A stretch of DNA of 35,403 bases from Ferruginibacter sp. (GCA_025351645.1 JANXVN010000057.1:1-35403), one strand, 5' to 3'; numbered from the stretch's first letter, positions 25,806 through 34,873 are shown. Numbers and translations: made by a program. The notes: generated by a model from the letters alone, not told the origin.

Positions 25806-27173
25806 TCAATAATACTTGCCCGCTCCCCAGTACCTGCAAGCCCAGGCAATCCAGGTGCTCCAGTTAGGGCCCGTGCTATGCCCGCCCGCATGTTGCCTGA
25901 AAGCAATTTCGTTTTCCACCAGGGGCATCCCAATTGTAGGAAACTCCATAGTGCCTAAATCTTTTTTGCCTAATAAACGATAGACAGGGCCTGCATTAGC
26001 GCCGCCTAAAAATACGCCTTTCGCATCTATCCATTGCCCTTCTACCTGCGGCGAACCAACACTAATAAAGATGGGCCTTGGCGCACATAAAGCTACCAGT
26101 TCATGTGCGTCAACAGGCAAGTCATCCGGCGTAAGCTTGCTGGCATATTGTATAAAATTACCGCAAAACCAATGGTACTCGCCAGAGGAGGCAAGGTTTT
26201 CGACTTGTTCGCCAAACACCCTCCTTAAAATTTTAGTTCCTCCTGCGCCTGAAGAGCCGATGAAGCCCAATGAAAAACGAGGGTCGTAGGCCATGGCCAC
26301 AACAGCCGCTTTTCCATAACGGGAAATCCCTTCAACGGCTATTCGTTTTGCATCTACCTCCTTGTCCGTCTCAAAATAATCCATGGCTTTGCTTGCTCCC
26401 CATGCCCAGGCACGCAATGCGCCCCAGTCGGCTGGCTTACGAGGCTGGCCTTTATTTACCAGGCCAATTATGCCACTGCGTAACCCTGCTCCGTTATCGG
26501 CCTGTACACTGTTGGGCTCTATAATGCTATACCCCCATCCCCGTGATAATAATTGTTCTTTCCATGTAGGCTCGCCTGCAGAAATAATACCAATGGCTTT
26601 GATAGGTTCTGCATTGCCGAATGGATGAAAAAAGCCAAACTCCAATACAACGGGTACTGCGCTGGTGGCATCTGCCGGCGTAATAACCTGCAGGCTAACC
26701 TGCACTTTTATATTAGGGTAAGAGGAGTTATCAACAACGCCGTTTAGTATTTTTTCTTTGGCTTTGTAATTGCCGATCATGGTATCTTTTACGGAAACAA
26801 TGTCCCATTTTATAGGCGGTATATTCTTGGGTACAATCCCATAAATAGTTTCTTCAAAATCTGCTACAATTTCTGGCCTTCGTTTGCTCCACCATTCACT
26901 TGCAGTAGTAATTTTTTTGCCATCCTTCAATATTAATGGGTCTGGCAATGTATACTGGTTTACTTTTTCTTCAAGCCTGTTGGCAGCATGGGCATCGCTT
27001 GGGTTGCCAGATGGGCCGGGTCGGCATTCAGTTGGTTTAATGCCAAGCTGCCCAAGCATTTGCTCATAATCGGCCTGTGTAATTTTATTGATGCTATCTA
27101 TTGCCGTTTTTGAATATTGTGCACTTACGGAAAAACTGCAGAGCGTGGTTATGATTACTAGAAGTTGTTTCAT
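25806..27173 (-). CDS. CE15 glucuronoyl esterase, secreted
   Basis: 455 residues with a signal peptide (MKQLLVIITTLCSFSVSA-QY). The alpha/beta-hydrolase core carries the CE15 nucleophile loop EGISRYGKAAV (Ser284), SSGAGGTKILRR, SSGEYHWFCGNF and the His loop FRQHAGGHSTGPNW (His428/His432). The acidic partner may be Asp355 in VDAHELVALCAPRP. That is an inference, as the Glu used by fungal members after the SGAGG loop is not evident. The enzyme splits ester links between glucuronate side chains of xylan and lignin alcohols. It is transcribed away from the GH67 operon. A LacI-type operator lies 186 bases before its start, and the CE4-like gene follows it. Confidence 0.93.
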   Translation of the reverse strand: MKQLLVIITTLCSFSVSAQYSKTAIDSINKITQADYEQMLGQLGIKPTECRPGPSGNPSDAHAANRLEEKVNQYTLPDPLILKDGKKITTASEWWSKRRPEIVADFEETIYGIVPKNIPPIKWDIVSVKDTMIGNYKAKEKILNGVVDNSSYPNIKVQVSLQVITPADATSAVPVVLEFGFFHPFGNAEPIKAIGIISAGEPTWKEQLLSRGWGYSIIEPNSVQADNGAGLRSGIIGLVNKGQPRKPADWGALRAWAWGASKAMDYFETDKEVDAKRIAVEGISRYGKAAVVAMAYDPRFSLGFIGSSGAGGTKILRRVFGEQVENLASSGEYHWFCGNFIQYASKLTPDDLPVDAHELVALCAPRPIFISVGSPQVEGQWIDAKGVFLGGANAGPVYRLLGKKDLGTMEFPTIGMPLVENEIAFRQHAGGHSTGPNWSTWIAWACRYWGAGKYY

Positions 27174-27358
27174 ATTTAATTGATTAATCTTTTAGGCCAT
27201 ATGCTGCCATTAAAAAGTAGCTTTGGCTTTTACACAATTTTTTTTGATGGATTGAAAACTGAATATTGTTTTGGTAATTCAATTGTTTGCTTTCTAATAA
27301 GGAATAGAAAATGGCAAAAGATGCTTCGTAAAACGAATATATAACTTTTCATCAAACG

Positions 27359-27374
27359 ATGCAACCGATTGCAT
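27359..27374. promoter_or_regulatory. LacI-family operator, CE15 side
   Basis: ATGCAACCGATTGCAT: 6-bp arms ATGCAA/TTGCAT around a central CG, the classic LacI/GalR-family layout. It lies 186 bases upstream of the CE15 start. The 14-bp core is identical to the site at 27832-27845. Confidence 0.75.
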
Positions 27375-27395
27375 ATGTTTTCAATAATTATAAAT

Positions 27396-27485
27396 CAATG
27401 TCATTAACCTAAGGATTTATATGTTTGTCTTTATCCCAGCCCGACCCTATCCAATGGCGCGGAAAGGCCCTAACTCAAAAGTATT
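27396..27485 (-). repeat. MITE/REP-like dispersed repeat, copy G
   Basis: The left end CAATGTCATTAACCTAAGG and the right end CTAACTCAAAAGTATTG are decayed. The interior GATTTATATGTTTGT matches the reverse complement of copy C base for base, and ATCCCAGCCCGACCCTATCC matches the core in that orientation. The element therefore lies inverted relative to copy C. Confidence 0.75.
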
Positions 27486-27831
27486 GAATTATAAATCCGT
27501 TTTCCTTCACCTTGCAAACCATACTACAAGAGATAAGAAATAACGATTTACGCAACTGCCAAAATTGCTCATTATTTCTACTACAATAATAAGCAGGGGT
27601 TAAATATAATTGTGCATTTAATAAGCTAATCCTAATTAATTTGCCGAGGCGGGTAAGGGATTCGTTTATCAATGCAATAGTTTTACTAGCCGCCTTAGCC
27701 TTATCAATCACCTTGCAGGCATAAGCAGCGTGCAGGCTACCAATACAATGGTTATACGTTACAACCTTATTATCAGGGGATCATCCCAAAAAAACAAAAC
27801 TTTGTAATTACTTTTTTTTAAACGAGGTTTG

Positions 27832-27845
27832 TGCAACCGATTGCA
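27832..27845. promoter_or_regulatory. LacI-family operator, GH67 side
   Basis: TGCAACCGATTGCA, the same 14 bases as the site 473 bases to the left, 195 bases before the GH67 start. Two equal sites near the two ends of a divergent promoter region suggest joint control, possibly with looping. Confidence 0.75.
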
Positions 27846-28040
27846 ATTAAGCTGCCGTTAACAAGTTTAATTATTTATACTGATATTTTTTAAGCTGTAT
27901 TTAAATTTACTGCTAACCATATTTATAAAGAAGATGATTGCTTAGTTGGCCATTTAATTTTAATTGTAAAATCCAATAATTGTTGTTTTGGCTTCCTATA
28001 TTTAGATACGATTGCCGTAAGAAAAAAATTATTAGTTTTC

Positions 28041-30194
28041 ATGAAAAAGAAACTGCTTGCCATTGTTTTTATTTTGTTGGTAGCCTTTGTGCAGGCAGAA
28101 AATGGTTACGACCTTTGGCTGCGTTACCCAACAATTAAAAATAAAATGCTGCTAGCTTCTTACCGGCTCGCCTTGCAGCAAATATCCCTACAAGGCAATT
28201 CCGCTACCATACAAATAGCAAAAGAAGAGTTGCTAAAAGCATCGCAAAATATGCTTGGGCAAACTCCATCTTTCAATACCACTAATTCAAATTACGGCAG
28301 CTTGGTTATCGGTAAAATAGGTGCTTCAATTACGGCTGGCCCTTTATCAAAAAATGATATAAAAGATATTGGTGAAGAAGGCTTTTCGATAATTACCAGT
28401 ATGGTAAATGGAAAGGCTCAAATAATAATTACCGGCAACACAGACGTAGGCGTGCTCTATGGTGTTTTTCATTTGCTCCGTTTGATGCAAACACAAAATG
28501 ACCTTTACAAACTCCATATCATTTCTAAACCCAAATTAAAATTACGGCTGCTAGACCATTGGGATAATTTAAACCGCACAGTAGAAAGAGGGTATGCAGG
28601 TTCCAGCATTTGGGACTGGCATAAACTACCCGGCTACATCAATCAGCGTTACATTGATTATGCACGGGCAAATGCATCCATCGGCATAAATGGCACTGTG
28701 TTAAATAACGTAAATGCCAACTCAACTATACTAACAGCGCCCTACTTATTAAAAGTAAAAGCATTGGCAGATGTGTTTCGCCCTTATGGCATAAAAGTAT
28801 ATTTAACGGCAAGGTTTAGCTCGCCCATAGAAATTGGCGGCTTAAAAACTGCTGACCCGTTAAATGAAGAAGTGCGGTTGTGGTGGAAAGAAAAGGCCAA
28901 AGAAATTTATGCTATTATCCCTGATTTTGGCGGCTTTGTAGTAAAGGCTAATAGTGAAGGGCAGCCTGGCCCGCAGGAGTATAAACGTACCCATGCGGAT
29001 GGTGCTGATATGCTGGCCGATGCGGTTGCGCCTTATGATGGTATTGTAATTTGGAGGGCCTTTGTATATGCCGCACAAAACCCCATTGACAGGCACAAAC
29101 AGGCTTATGAAGATTTTGTACCGCTGGATGGCAAATTTAAAAGCAACGTTATGGTGCAGGTAAAAAATGGCGCTATCGATTTTATGCCCCGCGAGCCTTT
29201 TCATCCTTTGTTTGGCGCTATGCCAAAAACACCGCTGATGATGGAGTTTCAAATAACGCAGGAGTACACCGGCCAATCAACTAGTTTAGTGTACCTGGCG
29301 CCATTATATAAAGAGGTGCTTAACAGCGATACCTACAGTAGCGGCAAGGGCAGCACGGTAGCAAAAGTTATTGATGGCAGCCTGGGTAACCATATTTTAA
29401 ACGGCATGGCCGGTGTGGCCAATATTGGCAGCGACATAAACTGGTGCGGCCACCCGTTTGCGCAGGCCAACTGGTATGCTTATGGAAGGTTGTGCTGGGA
29501 CTATACATTAACCAGCAATACCATTGCTGATGAATGGTTGCGGATGACGTTTACCAATGAGGAAAAATTTATAGCTACTACTAAAAATATGATGCTGGTC
29601 TCAAGAGAAATATTGGTGGATTATATGAACCCGTTGGGGCTTCACCATATTATGGGCACCGGCCACCATTACGGCCCGGCACCGTGGATAAATGACCAGT
29701 CCCGGCCAGAATGGAACCCTGTGTATTACCACAAAGCAGATTCTGCAGGTATTGGCTTTGACCGTTCAGTAACCGGCAGCAATGCTATTGCGCAATATTT
29801 TCCGGCAGCGCAAAGGCAGTGGGCTGATGTTGGTACCTGCGATGAAAAATACCTGTTGTGGTTCCATCATGTACCCTGGATTTACACAATGAAAAGTGGC
29901 AGGACGCTTTGGGATGAACTCTGCTTTAAATATTATACTGGCGCCGCCGATGTAAAAAAAATGCAGCAGGATTGGGATGCAATGGAAAGTTTTATTGATA
30001 AAGAAAGGTTCAGGCAGGTAAGCCAGTTACTAAGCATACAGTATGAAGAAGCAGTGTGGTGGCGCAATGCATGCCTGCTGTATTTTACAACGGTCAGTAA
30101 AATGCCCATACCTGCGCAATACCAGCAACCGGATAAAACCCTGGACTATTATAAAGGCCTGCATTTTCCGTTTGCGCCGGGCAATAATAATTAA
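28041..30194 (+). CDS. aguA: GH67 alpha-glucuronidase
   Basis: 717 residues with a signal peptide (MKKKLLAIVFILLVAFVQA), so it acts in the periplasm or outside. The N-terminal beta domain (~20-165) and the TIM-barrel start LRLLDHWDNLNRTVERGYAG are typical of GH67. The catalytic residues line up by spacing with the family: Glu306 in KANSEGQPGP as general acid, Asp380 in KNGAID and Glu408 in FQITQEYTG (28 apart, as in characterised members). It removes (4-O-methyl)glucuronate from the non-reducing end of aldouronic acids. It is the first gene of the plus-strand xylan operon, behind a LacI-type site. Confidence 0.97.
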   Translation: MKKKLLAIVFILLVAFVQAENGYDLWLRYPTIKNKMLLASYRLALQQISLQGNSATIQIAKEELLKASQNMLGQTPSFNTTNSNYGSLVIGKIGASITAGPLSKNDIKDIGEEGFSIITSMVNGKAQIIITGNTDVGVLYGVFHLLRLMQTQNDLYKLHIISKPKLKLRLLDHWDNLNRTVERGYAGSSIWDWHKLPGYINQRYIDYARANASIGINGTVLNNVNANSTILTAPYLLKVKALADVFRPYGIKVYLTARFSSPIEIGGLKTADPLNEEVRLWWKEKAKEIYAIIPDFGGFVVKANSEGQPGPQEYKRTHADGADMLADAVAPYDGIVIWRAFVYAAQNPIDRHKQAYEDFVPLDGKFKSNVMVQVKNGAIDFMPREPFHPLFGAMPKTPLMMEFQITQEYTGQSTSLVYLAPLYKEVLNSDTYSSGKGSTVAKVIDGSLGNHILNGMAGVANIGSDINWCGHPFAQANWYAYGRLCWDYTLTSNTIADEWLRMTFTNEEKFIATTKNMMLVSREILVDYMNPLGLHHIMGTGHHYGPAPWINDQSRPEWNPVYYHKADSAGIGFDRSVTGSNAIAQYFPAAQRQWADVGTCDEKYLLWFHHVPWIYTMKSGRTLWDELCFKYYTGAADVKKMQQDWDAMESFIDKERFRQVSQLLSIQYEEAVWWRNACLLYFTTVSKMPIPAQYQQPDKTLDYYKGLHFPFAPGNNN

Positions 30195-30208
30195 TAACGA
30201 TTAGATAC

Positions 30209-30223
30209 TTTGTACGGTACAAA
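30209..30223. promoter_or_regulatory. 15-bp palindrome before the SDR gene
   Basis: TTTGTAC-G-GTACAAA, perfect 7-bp arms around one base, in the 62-base gap between GH67 and the SDR gene. No T-run follows. Its TTGT...ACAA half-sites loosely fit the GntR/FadR-type layout used by hexuronate regulators. The regulator assignment is speculative. Confidence 0.5.
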
Positions 30224-30256
30224 TGATAACCGTATAAACTGGCAACATAAATATAA

Positions 30257-31003
30257 ATGATGGATACAAATAAAGTAGCAATAGTAACAGGTGGAGGATC
30301 TGGCTTAGGCTTTGCCATTGCGCAAAAATTTGTGGCCAACAATATTACCACAATAATTGCCGGGCGGAATGTTGAAAAATTACAGGCTACAAAAGAGCAA
30401 TTAGGAGAATTATGTTTTGCACTGCCGTGCGATGTTAGCGACTTAAAAAGTATCCCGCCTTTTGTACAAAATGTACTTGGCCGGTTTGGTAAAATAGATA
30501 TACTGGTAAACAATGCCGGCATCAATATAAAAAAAGATTTTATAGCTGTTACCGATGAAGAGTTCCAGGCAGTGCTGACCACCAATGTAACCGCTGTATT
30601 TGCCATGAGCCGCGAAGTAGTAAAACACATGCTTTTAAAAGAAGCTGGCTGCATCATCAACATCAGTTCAATGGCAGCACAATATGGCTTGCCAAAAGTA
30701 ATTGCGTATAGTGCCAGCAAAACAGCCATCGAAGGCATGACACGGGCAATGGCAGTAGAGCTATCACCTAAAGGCATACGTATAAATGCTATAGCCCCAG
30801 GCTTTATATTTTCTGCCATGACGGAAGCAGCGTTGAATAATGACCCTGAAAGAAAGGCAAAAGTTTTTGGTAGGACGCCCATGGGTATTATGGGGCAGCC
30901 GGAAGATATTGGCAACGCGGCTTTTTATTTAGCAAGCGATGCTGCCAAATTTATAACTGGCATAGTGCTGCCTGTAGATGGCGGCAACAGCATCGGGTTT
31001 TAA
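30257..31003 (+). CDS. SDR-family oxidoreductase, probable hexuronate step
   Basis: 248 residues, cytoplasmic. A Rossmann start VAIVTGGGSGLG (Gly-rich loop 12-18), NNAG (85-88), a SSM Ser near 138 and YSASK (Tyr151, Lys155) make a complete classical SDR. The end ITGIVLPVDGG is usual. The closest type by wording is the gluconate 5-dehydrogenase/KduD/D-mannonate-oxidoreductase group. Lying between GH67 and GH10, it may reduce fructuronate to mannonate from released glucuronate, as SDR-type UxuB enzymes do. That is inferred from position only. Its own palindrome upstream hints at separate control. Confidence 0.85.
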   Translation: MMDTNKVAIVTGGGSGLGFAIAQKFVANNITTIIAGRNVEKLQATKEQLGELCFALPCDVSDLKSIPPFVQNVLGRFGKIDILVNNAGINIKKDFIAVTDEEFQAVLTTNVTAVFAMSREVVKHMLLKEAGCIINISSMAAQYGLPKVIAYSASKTAIEGMTRAMAVELSPKGIRINAIAPGFIFSAMTEAALNNDPERKAKVFGRTPMGIMGQPEDIGNAAFYLASDAAKFITGIVLPVDGGNSIGF

Positions 31004-31058
31004 GTAACTGTGATTAATTTTTATTACAGCTGATTTATAGCCCGCAGGCAAAGGTGTA

Positions 31059-31130
31059 TTGCCTTGAAAAGTTTAGTCCCTATCTCTTTTGGAAAGGGGT
31101 TGGGTTTTACGTAACAAATTATTAAATGCT
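31059..31130 (+). repeat. MITE/REP-like dispersed repeat, copy H (worn)
   Basis: The core CCCTATCTCTTTTGGAAAGG, then GGTTGGGTTTTACG, matches the family core; the ends (ATTGCCTTGAAAAG and TTATTAAATGCTT) are much worn. It sits in the 150-base gap between the SDR and GH10 genes, inside the presumed operon. Confidence 0.6.
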
Positions 31131-31153
31131 TAATAACAATAAAATACAACTGG

Positions 31154-32275
31154 ATGAAAAATAAATTTGTAGGTATAATGTACTCCGCCACCCTGCTAAT
31201 AGTGGCTTGTGCCAGCAGTAGAAATGCAATGGCCCAAAAAGCGGTTTCACTTAAGGATGTTTTTAAAAACGACTTTGTTATTGGCACCGCATTAAACGCA
31301 ACGCAGATAGAAGAAAAAGACCCTAAAGCTGCGCTGCTGGTGCCTCAGCAGTTTAATACCGCCACGCCTGAAAATATTATGAAGGCAGAAGTTATCCATC
31401 CGCAATGGGGTACTTATCAGTTTGATTTGGCTGATAAACTAATTGCTTACGGTAAAAAAAATAACATAAAAATTAATGCCCACACGCTTATATGGCATAG
31501 CCAGTTGCCGCAGTTTGTCCGCAATATCCAAAGCGTAGATTCTTTTAAAACATTTTTTAAAAACCACATTACTACCGTTGCTGGCAGGTACAGCGGCAAA
31601 GTATTTTCGTGGGATGTAGTGAATGAAGCATTGAATGAAGATGGCACTATGCGCCAATCAATTTTTCTGGATAAGCTCGGCGATAATTATGTTACCGAAG
31701 CCTTCAGGCTGGCACAAGCCGCATCGCCCAATACCGAGCTTTATTACAACGATTATAATAACGAACAACCAGCAAAGCGTGCAGGCTGCATTGCCCTTAT
31801 CAAAAAAATTAAACAGGCAGGCGTACGCATAGATGGCGTAGGCATACAGGGGCATTGGCACGCCGGTAAAATACCTTTAAAAGAAATTGAAGAAAGCATT
31901 ATCCAATACACTGCGCTAGGCATAAAAGTAATGATAACCGAATTGGATATTGAAGTGCTGCCCCGCAATGTTGAAGGTGCCGATGTAAGCCAGCGCATGA
32001 AAGAAGATCCATCCATGAACCCTTATAAAAACGGCCTGCCAGATAGTGTGCAACAGCAGTTGGCCAGCGATTACGAAGCATTGTTTAAGCTTTTTTTAAA
32101 ATACCCCGGCAAAGTAACAAGGGTAACTTTTTGGGGTGTGGATGATGGGCAAAGCTGGCTTAATAACTGGCCGGTTAAAGGCAGGGTTAATTACCCTTTA
32201 TTGTTCAATAGGGAGTTTAAGCCTAAGCCTGCATTTTATAAAGTGATAGCATTAAAAAAAATTGAACAAGAGTAA
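31154..32275 (+). CDS. GH10 endo-1,4-beta-xylanase
   Basis: 373 residues. The start MKNKFVGIMYSATLLIVACASS suits a lipoprotein signal (Cys19), so the enzyme is likely tethered on the cell envelope. It is a single GH10 barrel with no binding module: FNTATPENIMKAE, INAHTLIWHSQLP, acid/base Glu158 in WDVVNEAL, nucleophile Glu263 in VMITELDIEV, and TFWGVDDGQSWL near the end. It cuts the xylan backbone between substituents, giving aldouronic acids for GH67. The transporter gene starts 37 bases after its stop. Confidence 0.96.
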   Translation: MKNKFVGIMYSATLLIVACASSRNAMAQKAVSLKDVFKNDFVIGTALNATQIEEKDPKAALLVPQQFNTATPENIMKAEVIHPQWGTYQFDLADKLIAYGKKNNIKINAHTLIWHSQLPQFVRNIQSVDSFKTFFKNHITTVAGRYSGKVFSWDVVNEALNEDGTMRQSIFLDKLGDNYVTEAFRLAQAASPNTELYYNDYNNEQPAKRAGCIALIKKIKQAGVRIDGVGIQGHWHAGKIPLKEIEESIIQYTALGIKVMITELDIEVLPRNVEGADVSQRMKEDPSMNPYKNGLPDSVQQQLASDYEALFKLFLKYPGKVTRVTFWGVDDGQSWLNNWPVKGRVNYPLLFNREFKPKPAFYKVIALKKIEQE

Positions 32276-32312
32276 GTAAGATGAATTTATTATAAAACAA
32301 CCAAACAATAAA

Positions 32313-33776
32313 ATGATCAAAAGCGCTTCACAAAAATTGTCGGTACTCGAAAAAGTAGGGTATAGCTTAGGCGACCTGGCGGCCAATTTAGTATTTCAAA
32401 CCTTAATGACCTACCTCGCTTATTTCTACACGGATATATATGGGCTTAAAGCCAACCATGCATCTGCGGTTATACTAAGTGTTGGGCTGGTAGCCGCTTT
32501 TGGCTTTAACCCAATCATTGGTGCCATTGCAGACAGGACGGTTTCCAGATGGGGAAAATTTAGGCCATGGATTTTATTTACGGCCGTACCGCTGGGCGTT
32601 ATTGCATTGCTTGCTTTTAGTACCCCCAATTTTTCGTACAAAGGAAAAGTAGTTTATGCCGTAATAACTTATACCTTATTACTGTTGTTATATGCCGCCA
32701 ACAACCTGCCTTATTCCGCGCTAAGCGGTGTAATTACAGGCGATATGAAAGAACGCAATAGTATGTCGGCTTACCGTTTTGTAGCAGTGATGTTTGCCCA
32801 GTTTTTTGTACAGGTATTTATGTTGCCCATCATAGAATCGGCCGGTGGTGGCAATAAAGCAATAGGCATTGAAAAGGTGATGACATGGCTGGCCATTATC
32901 GGAACGTTGATGTTGCTCGTTACCTTCTTCACTACCAGGGAACGTATAGTGCCAAAGCCCGAACAAAAATCTAGCTTAAAAGAAGATTTAGACGATATTT
33001 TTAAGAACAAGCCGTGGATAATAATGCTGGTGCTTACCACACTAGTTTTTATAACATTGGCCATGAAGGGCGGCTCCTACGTTTATTATTTTAAAAACTA
33101 TGTTGATAAACAAAGCCTCACCACTTTTATTACGCCCATATTGAAAGGCCTCTCCGGCATCGGCATCAATTTTTTTGGTGAAGATCCGGTATCGGCGGGC
33201 TTTGGGTTGTTTAACGCAGGCGGTATCATCTTTATGATTGTCGGTATTACTTTATCAAAACGCTTTGCCGATAAATATGGCAAAAGAGATGTATTCGGCA
33301 TTGCCTTGTTTATATCTACCATATTTATTTTTTTATTTTACTTTTTTCCGCCTCAATCTGTAAAGCTCATGTTTGCTTCGCAGATTTTGCATGGCTTTTT
33401 TTATGGCATCACCATACCCTTGCTTTGGGCAATGATTGCCGATGTGGCCGACTACAGTGAATGGAAAACTAACCGGCGGGCAACTGCCATAATCTTCTCT
33501 GCTATGATGGTAGGTTTAAAAGGTGGGCTAAGTATTGGCAGCGCATTACTTGCCTGGATATTAGGTGTATTCCATTATGTGCCTAATAGCACTGACGTGC
33601 AGCCTGAATCTGCCATCCAGGGCACTAAGCTATTGGTAAGTATTTTTCCATCTATCCCGTTTTTGTTAGGGATAGCCTTATTGTTTTTGTATGAGATCAA
33701 TAAAAAAATGGAACTTAAAATAGAGAGCGATTTAAAAGAACGTCGTAATCCAACATTTATAAACAAAAACATTTAA
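32313..33776 (+). CDS. GPH-family (MFS) xyloside/glucuronide transporter
   Basis: 487 residues with about twelve membrane segments. Glycoside-pentoside-hexuronide signatures are present: GYSLGDLAANLVFQTLMTYL at the start, NPIIGAIADRTVSRWGKFRPW between helices 2 and 3, and NNLPYSALSGVITGDMKERN. It is a cation-coupled symporter of the inner membrane. Between GH10 and GH43 genes it most likely imports xylo-oligosaccharides or (methyl)glucuronosyl products. The exact substrate is inferred. The gap to the GH43 gene is 8 bases, so they are tightly coupled. Confidence 0.93.
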   Translation: MIKSASQKLSVLEKVGYSLGDLAANLVFQTLMTYLAYFYTDIYGLKANHASAVILSVGLVAAFGFNPIIGAIADRTVSRWGKFRPWILFTAVPLGVIALLAFSTPNFSYKGKVVYAVITYTLLLLLYAANNLPYSALSGVITGDMKERNSMSAYRFVAVMFAQFFVQVFMLPIIESAGGGNKAIGIEKVMTWLAIIGTLMLLVTFFTTRERIVPKPEQKSSLKEDLDDIFKNKPWIIMLVLTTLVFITLAMKGGSYVYYFKNYVDKQSLTTFITPILKGLSGIGINFFGEDPVSAGFGLFNAGGIIFMIVGITLSKRFADKYGKRDVFGIALFISTIFIFLFYFFPPQSVKLMFASQILHGFFYGITIPLLWAMIADVADYSEWKTNRRATAIIFSAMMVGLKGGLSIGSALLAWILGVFHYVPNSTDVQPESAIQGTKLLVSIFPSIPFLLGIALLFLYEINKKMELKIESDLKERRNPTFINKNI

Positions 33777-33784
33777 TTGATTTT

Positions 33785-34819
33785 ATGCCAGAAGAAAATA
33801 TTGCCCATATCGACTTTGACAGCCTTAATAAAAGAGCCATTTCGCAGCCGCTGGTAACGCACCTGTACACCGCCGACCCTTCGGCACATGTGTTCAATGG
33901 CAAAATATATATTTACCCATCGCATGATGTTGAATCTACTGTTCCATTTGATGATTTGGGTAGCCATTTTGCCATGGAAGATTACCATGTGCTATCGATG
34001 GATTCTCCGGATAGTGAAGCCGTTGACAATGGTATTGCCTTGCAGGTAAAAGATGTGCCCTGGGCAGATAAGCAAATGTGGGCACCAGATGCAGCAGAAA
34101 AAGACGGCACTTATTATTTGTTTTTTCCTGCAAAAGCACATGATGGTATCTTTAGGATTGGTGTTGCTACCAGCCCTTCTCCCGTAGGCCCATTTACGCC
34201 ACAACCACAAGCTATCGAAGGCAGTTTTTCTATCGACCCTGCGGTATATAAAAATGATGACGGCAGCTATTACATGTACTTTGGAGGCATTTGGGGCGGG
34301 CAGTTGCAACGCTGGAGCAGTGGTGAATTTAAAGCCGAAGGCGAGGGGCCACTTATTTATTTGCCACAAGATAATGAACCTGCTTTGTGTGCGAAAGTAG
34401 CAAAGCTAAGCGATGACTTGCTGCAATTTGCAGAAGCACCAAAAGATATACTGATTACTGACGAAGATGGAAACCCGCTGCTGGCGGGCGATACAAGCCG
34501 GCGTTTTTTTGAAGCAAGCTGGATGCACCGGTACAATGGCAACTATTATTTTTCTTATTCAACCGGCGATACCCATTTTATATGTTATGCTATTGGCGAT
34601 AACCCTTATGGCCCCTTCAAATATACCGGGCGTATTTTAAATCCTGTAATTGGGTGGACATCCCATCATTCTATTTGTGAATTTAACAACAAGTGGTATT
34701 TGTTTTATCATGATAGCAGTTTAAGCAAAGGGGCTACCCATCTGCGCAGCGTAAAAATTACAGAACTAACTTATGATGAAAATGGGCATATACAAACGAT
34801 AACGCCATACAATCCTTAA
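33785..34819 (+). CDS. GH43 beta-xylosidase/arabinofuranosidase, no signal peptide
   Basis: 344 residues, a single five-blade propeller with no signal peptide, so cytoplasmic. The catalytic set is visible: Asp31 in TADPSAHVFNGKIY (general base), Asp151 in SIDPAVYKNDDG (pKa modulator) and Glu243 in FFEASWMHRYNG (general acid). Position right after the GPH carrier suggests that it breaks imported xylo-oligosaccharides to xylose, or removes arabinose. GH43 specificity cannot be fixed by motif reading. The start is 8 bases after the transporter stop. Confidence 0.93.
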   Translation: MPEENIAHIDFDSLNKRAISQPLVTHLYTADPSAHVFNGKIYIYPSHDVESTVPFDDLGSHFAMEDYHVLSMDSPDSEAVDNGIALQVKDVPWADKQMWAPDAAEKDGTYYLFFPAKAHDGIFRIGVATSPSPVGPFTPQPQAIEGSFSIDPAVYKNDDGSYYMYFGGIWGGQLQRWSSGEFKAEGEGPLIYLPQDNEPALCAKVAKLSDDLLQFAEAPKDILITDEDGNPLLAGDTSRRFFEASWMHRYNGNYYFSYSTGDTHFICYAIGDNPYGPFKYTGRILNPVIGWTSHHSICEFNNKWYLFYHDSSLSKGATHLRSVKITELTYDENGHIQTITPYNP

Positions 34820-34873
34820 CAAAATAAGAAGGCACTTTTTGCAAAGCAAATGTTAACTTTTAATTACCGGCGA

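Larger units (their letters stand above)
27174..28040. other. Divergent control region of the xylan locus
   Basis: 867 bases between the CE15 gene (minus) and the GH67 gene (plus). It holds two LacI-type operators, repeat copy G, and a weak frame (27475-27711, minus, GTG start) that was not accepted as a gene. TATATTTA near 28000 resembles a Bacteroidota -7 element for GH67 but lacks the final G. Confidence 0.55.

Noticed and set aside
27475-27711. 78-residue frame on the minus strand with GTG start, open further upstream as well
   Set aside because: No family was recognised, no good start exists, and the left end overlaps repeat copy G. It could be a gene remnant, but support is too thin.
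27777-27787. Short palindrome GGGAT-C-ATCCC upstream of GH67
   Set aside because: Eleven bases with no repeat elsewhere in the window is within chance for this length.
30094-30915. 273-residue minus-strand frame opposite the SDR gene
   Set aside because: It is antisense to a clear SDR with full motifs and has no family features of its own.
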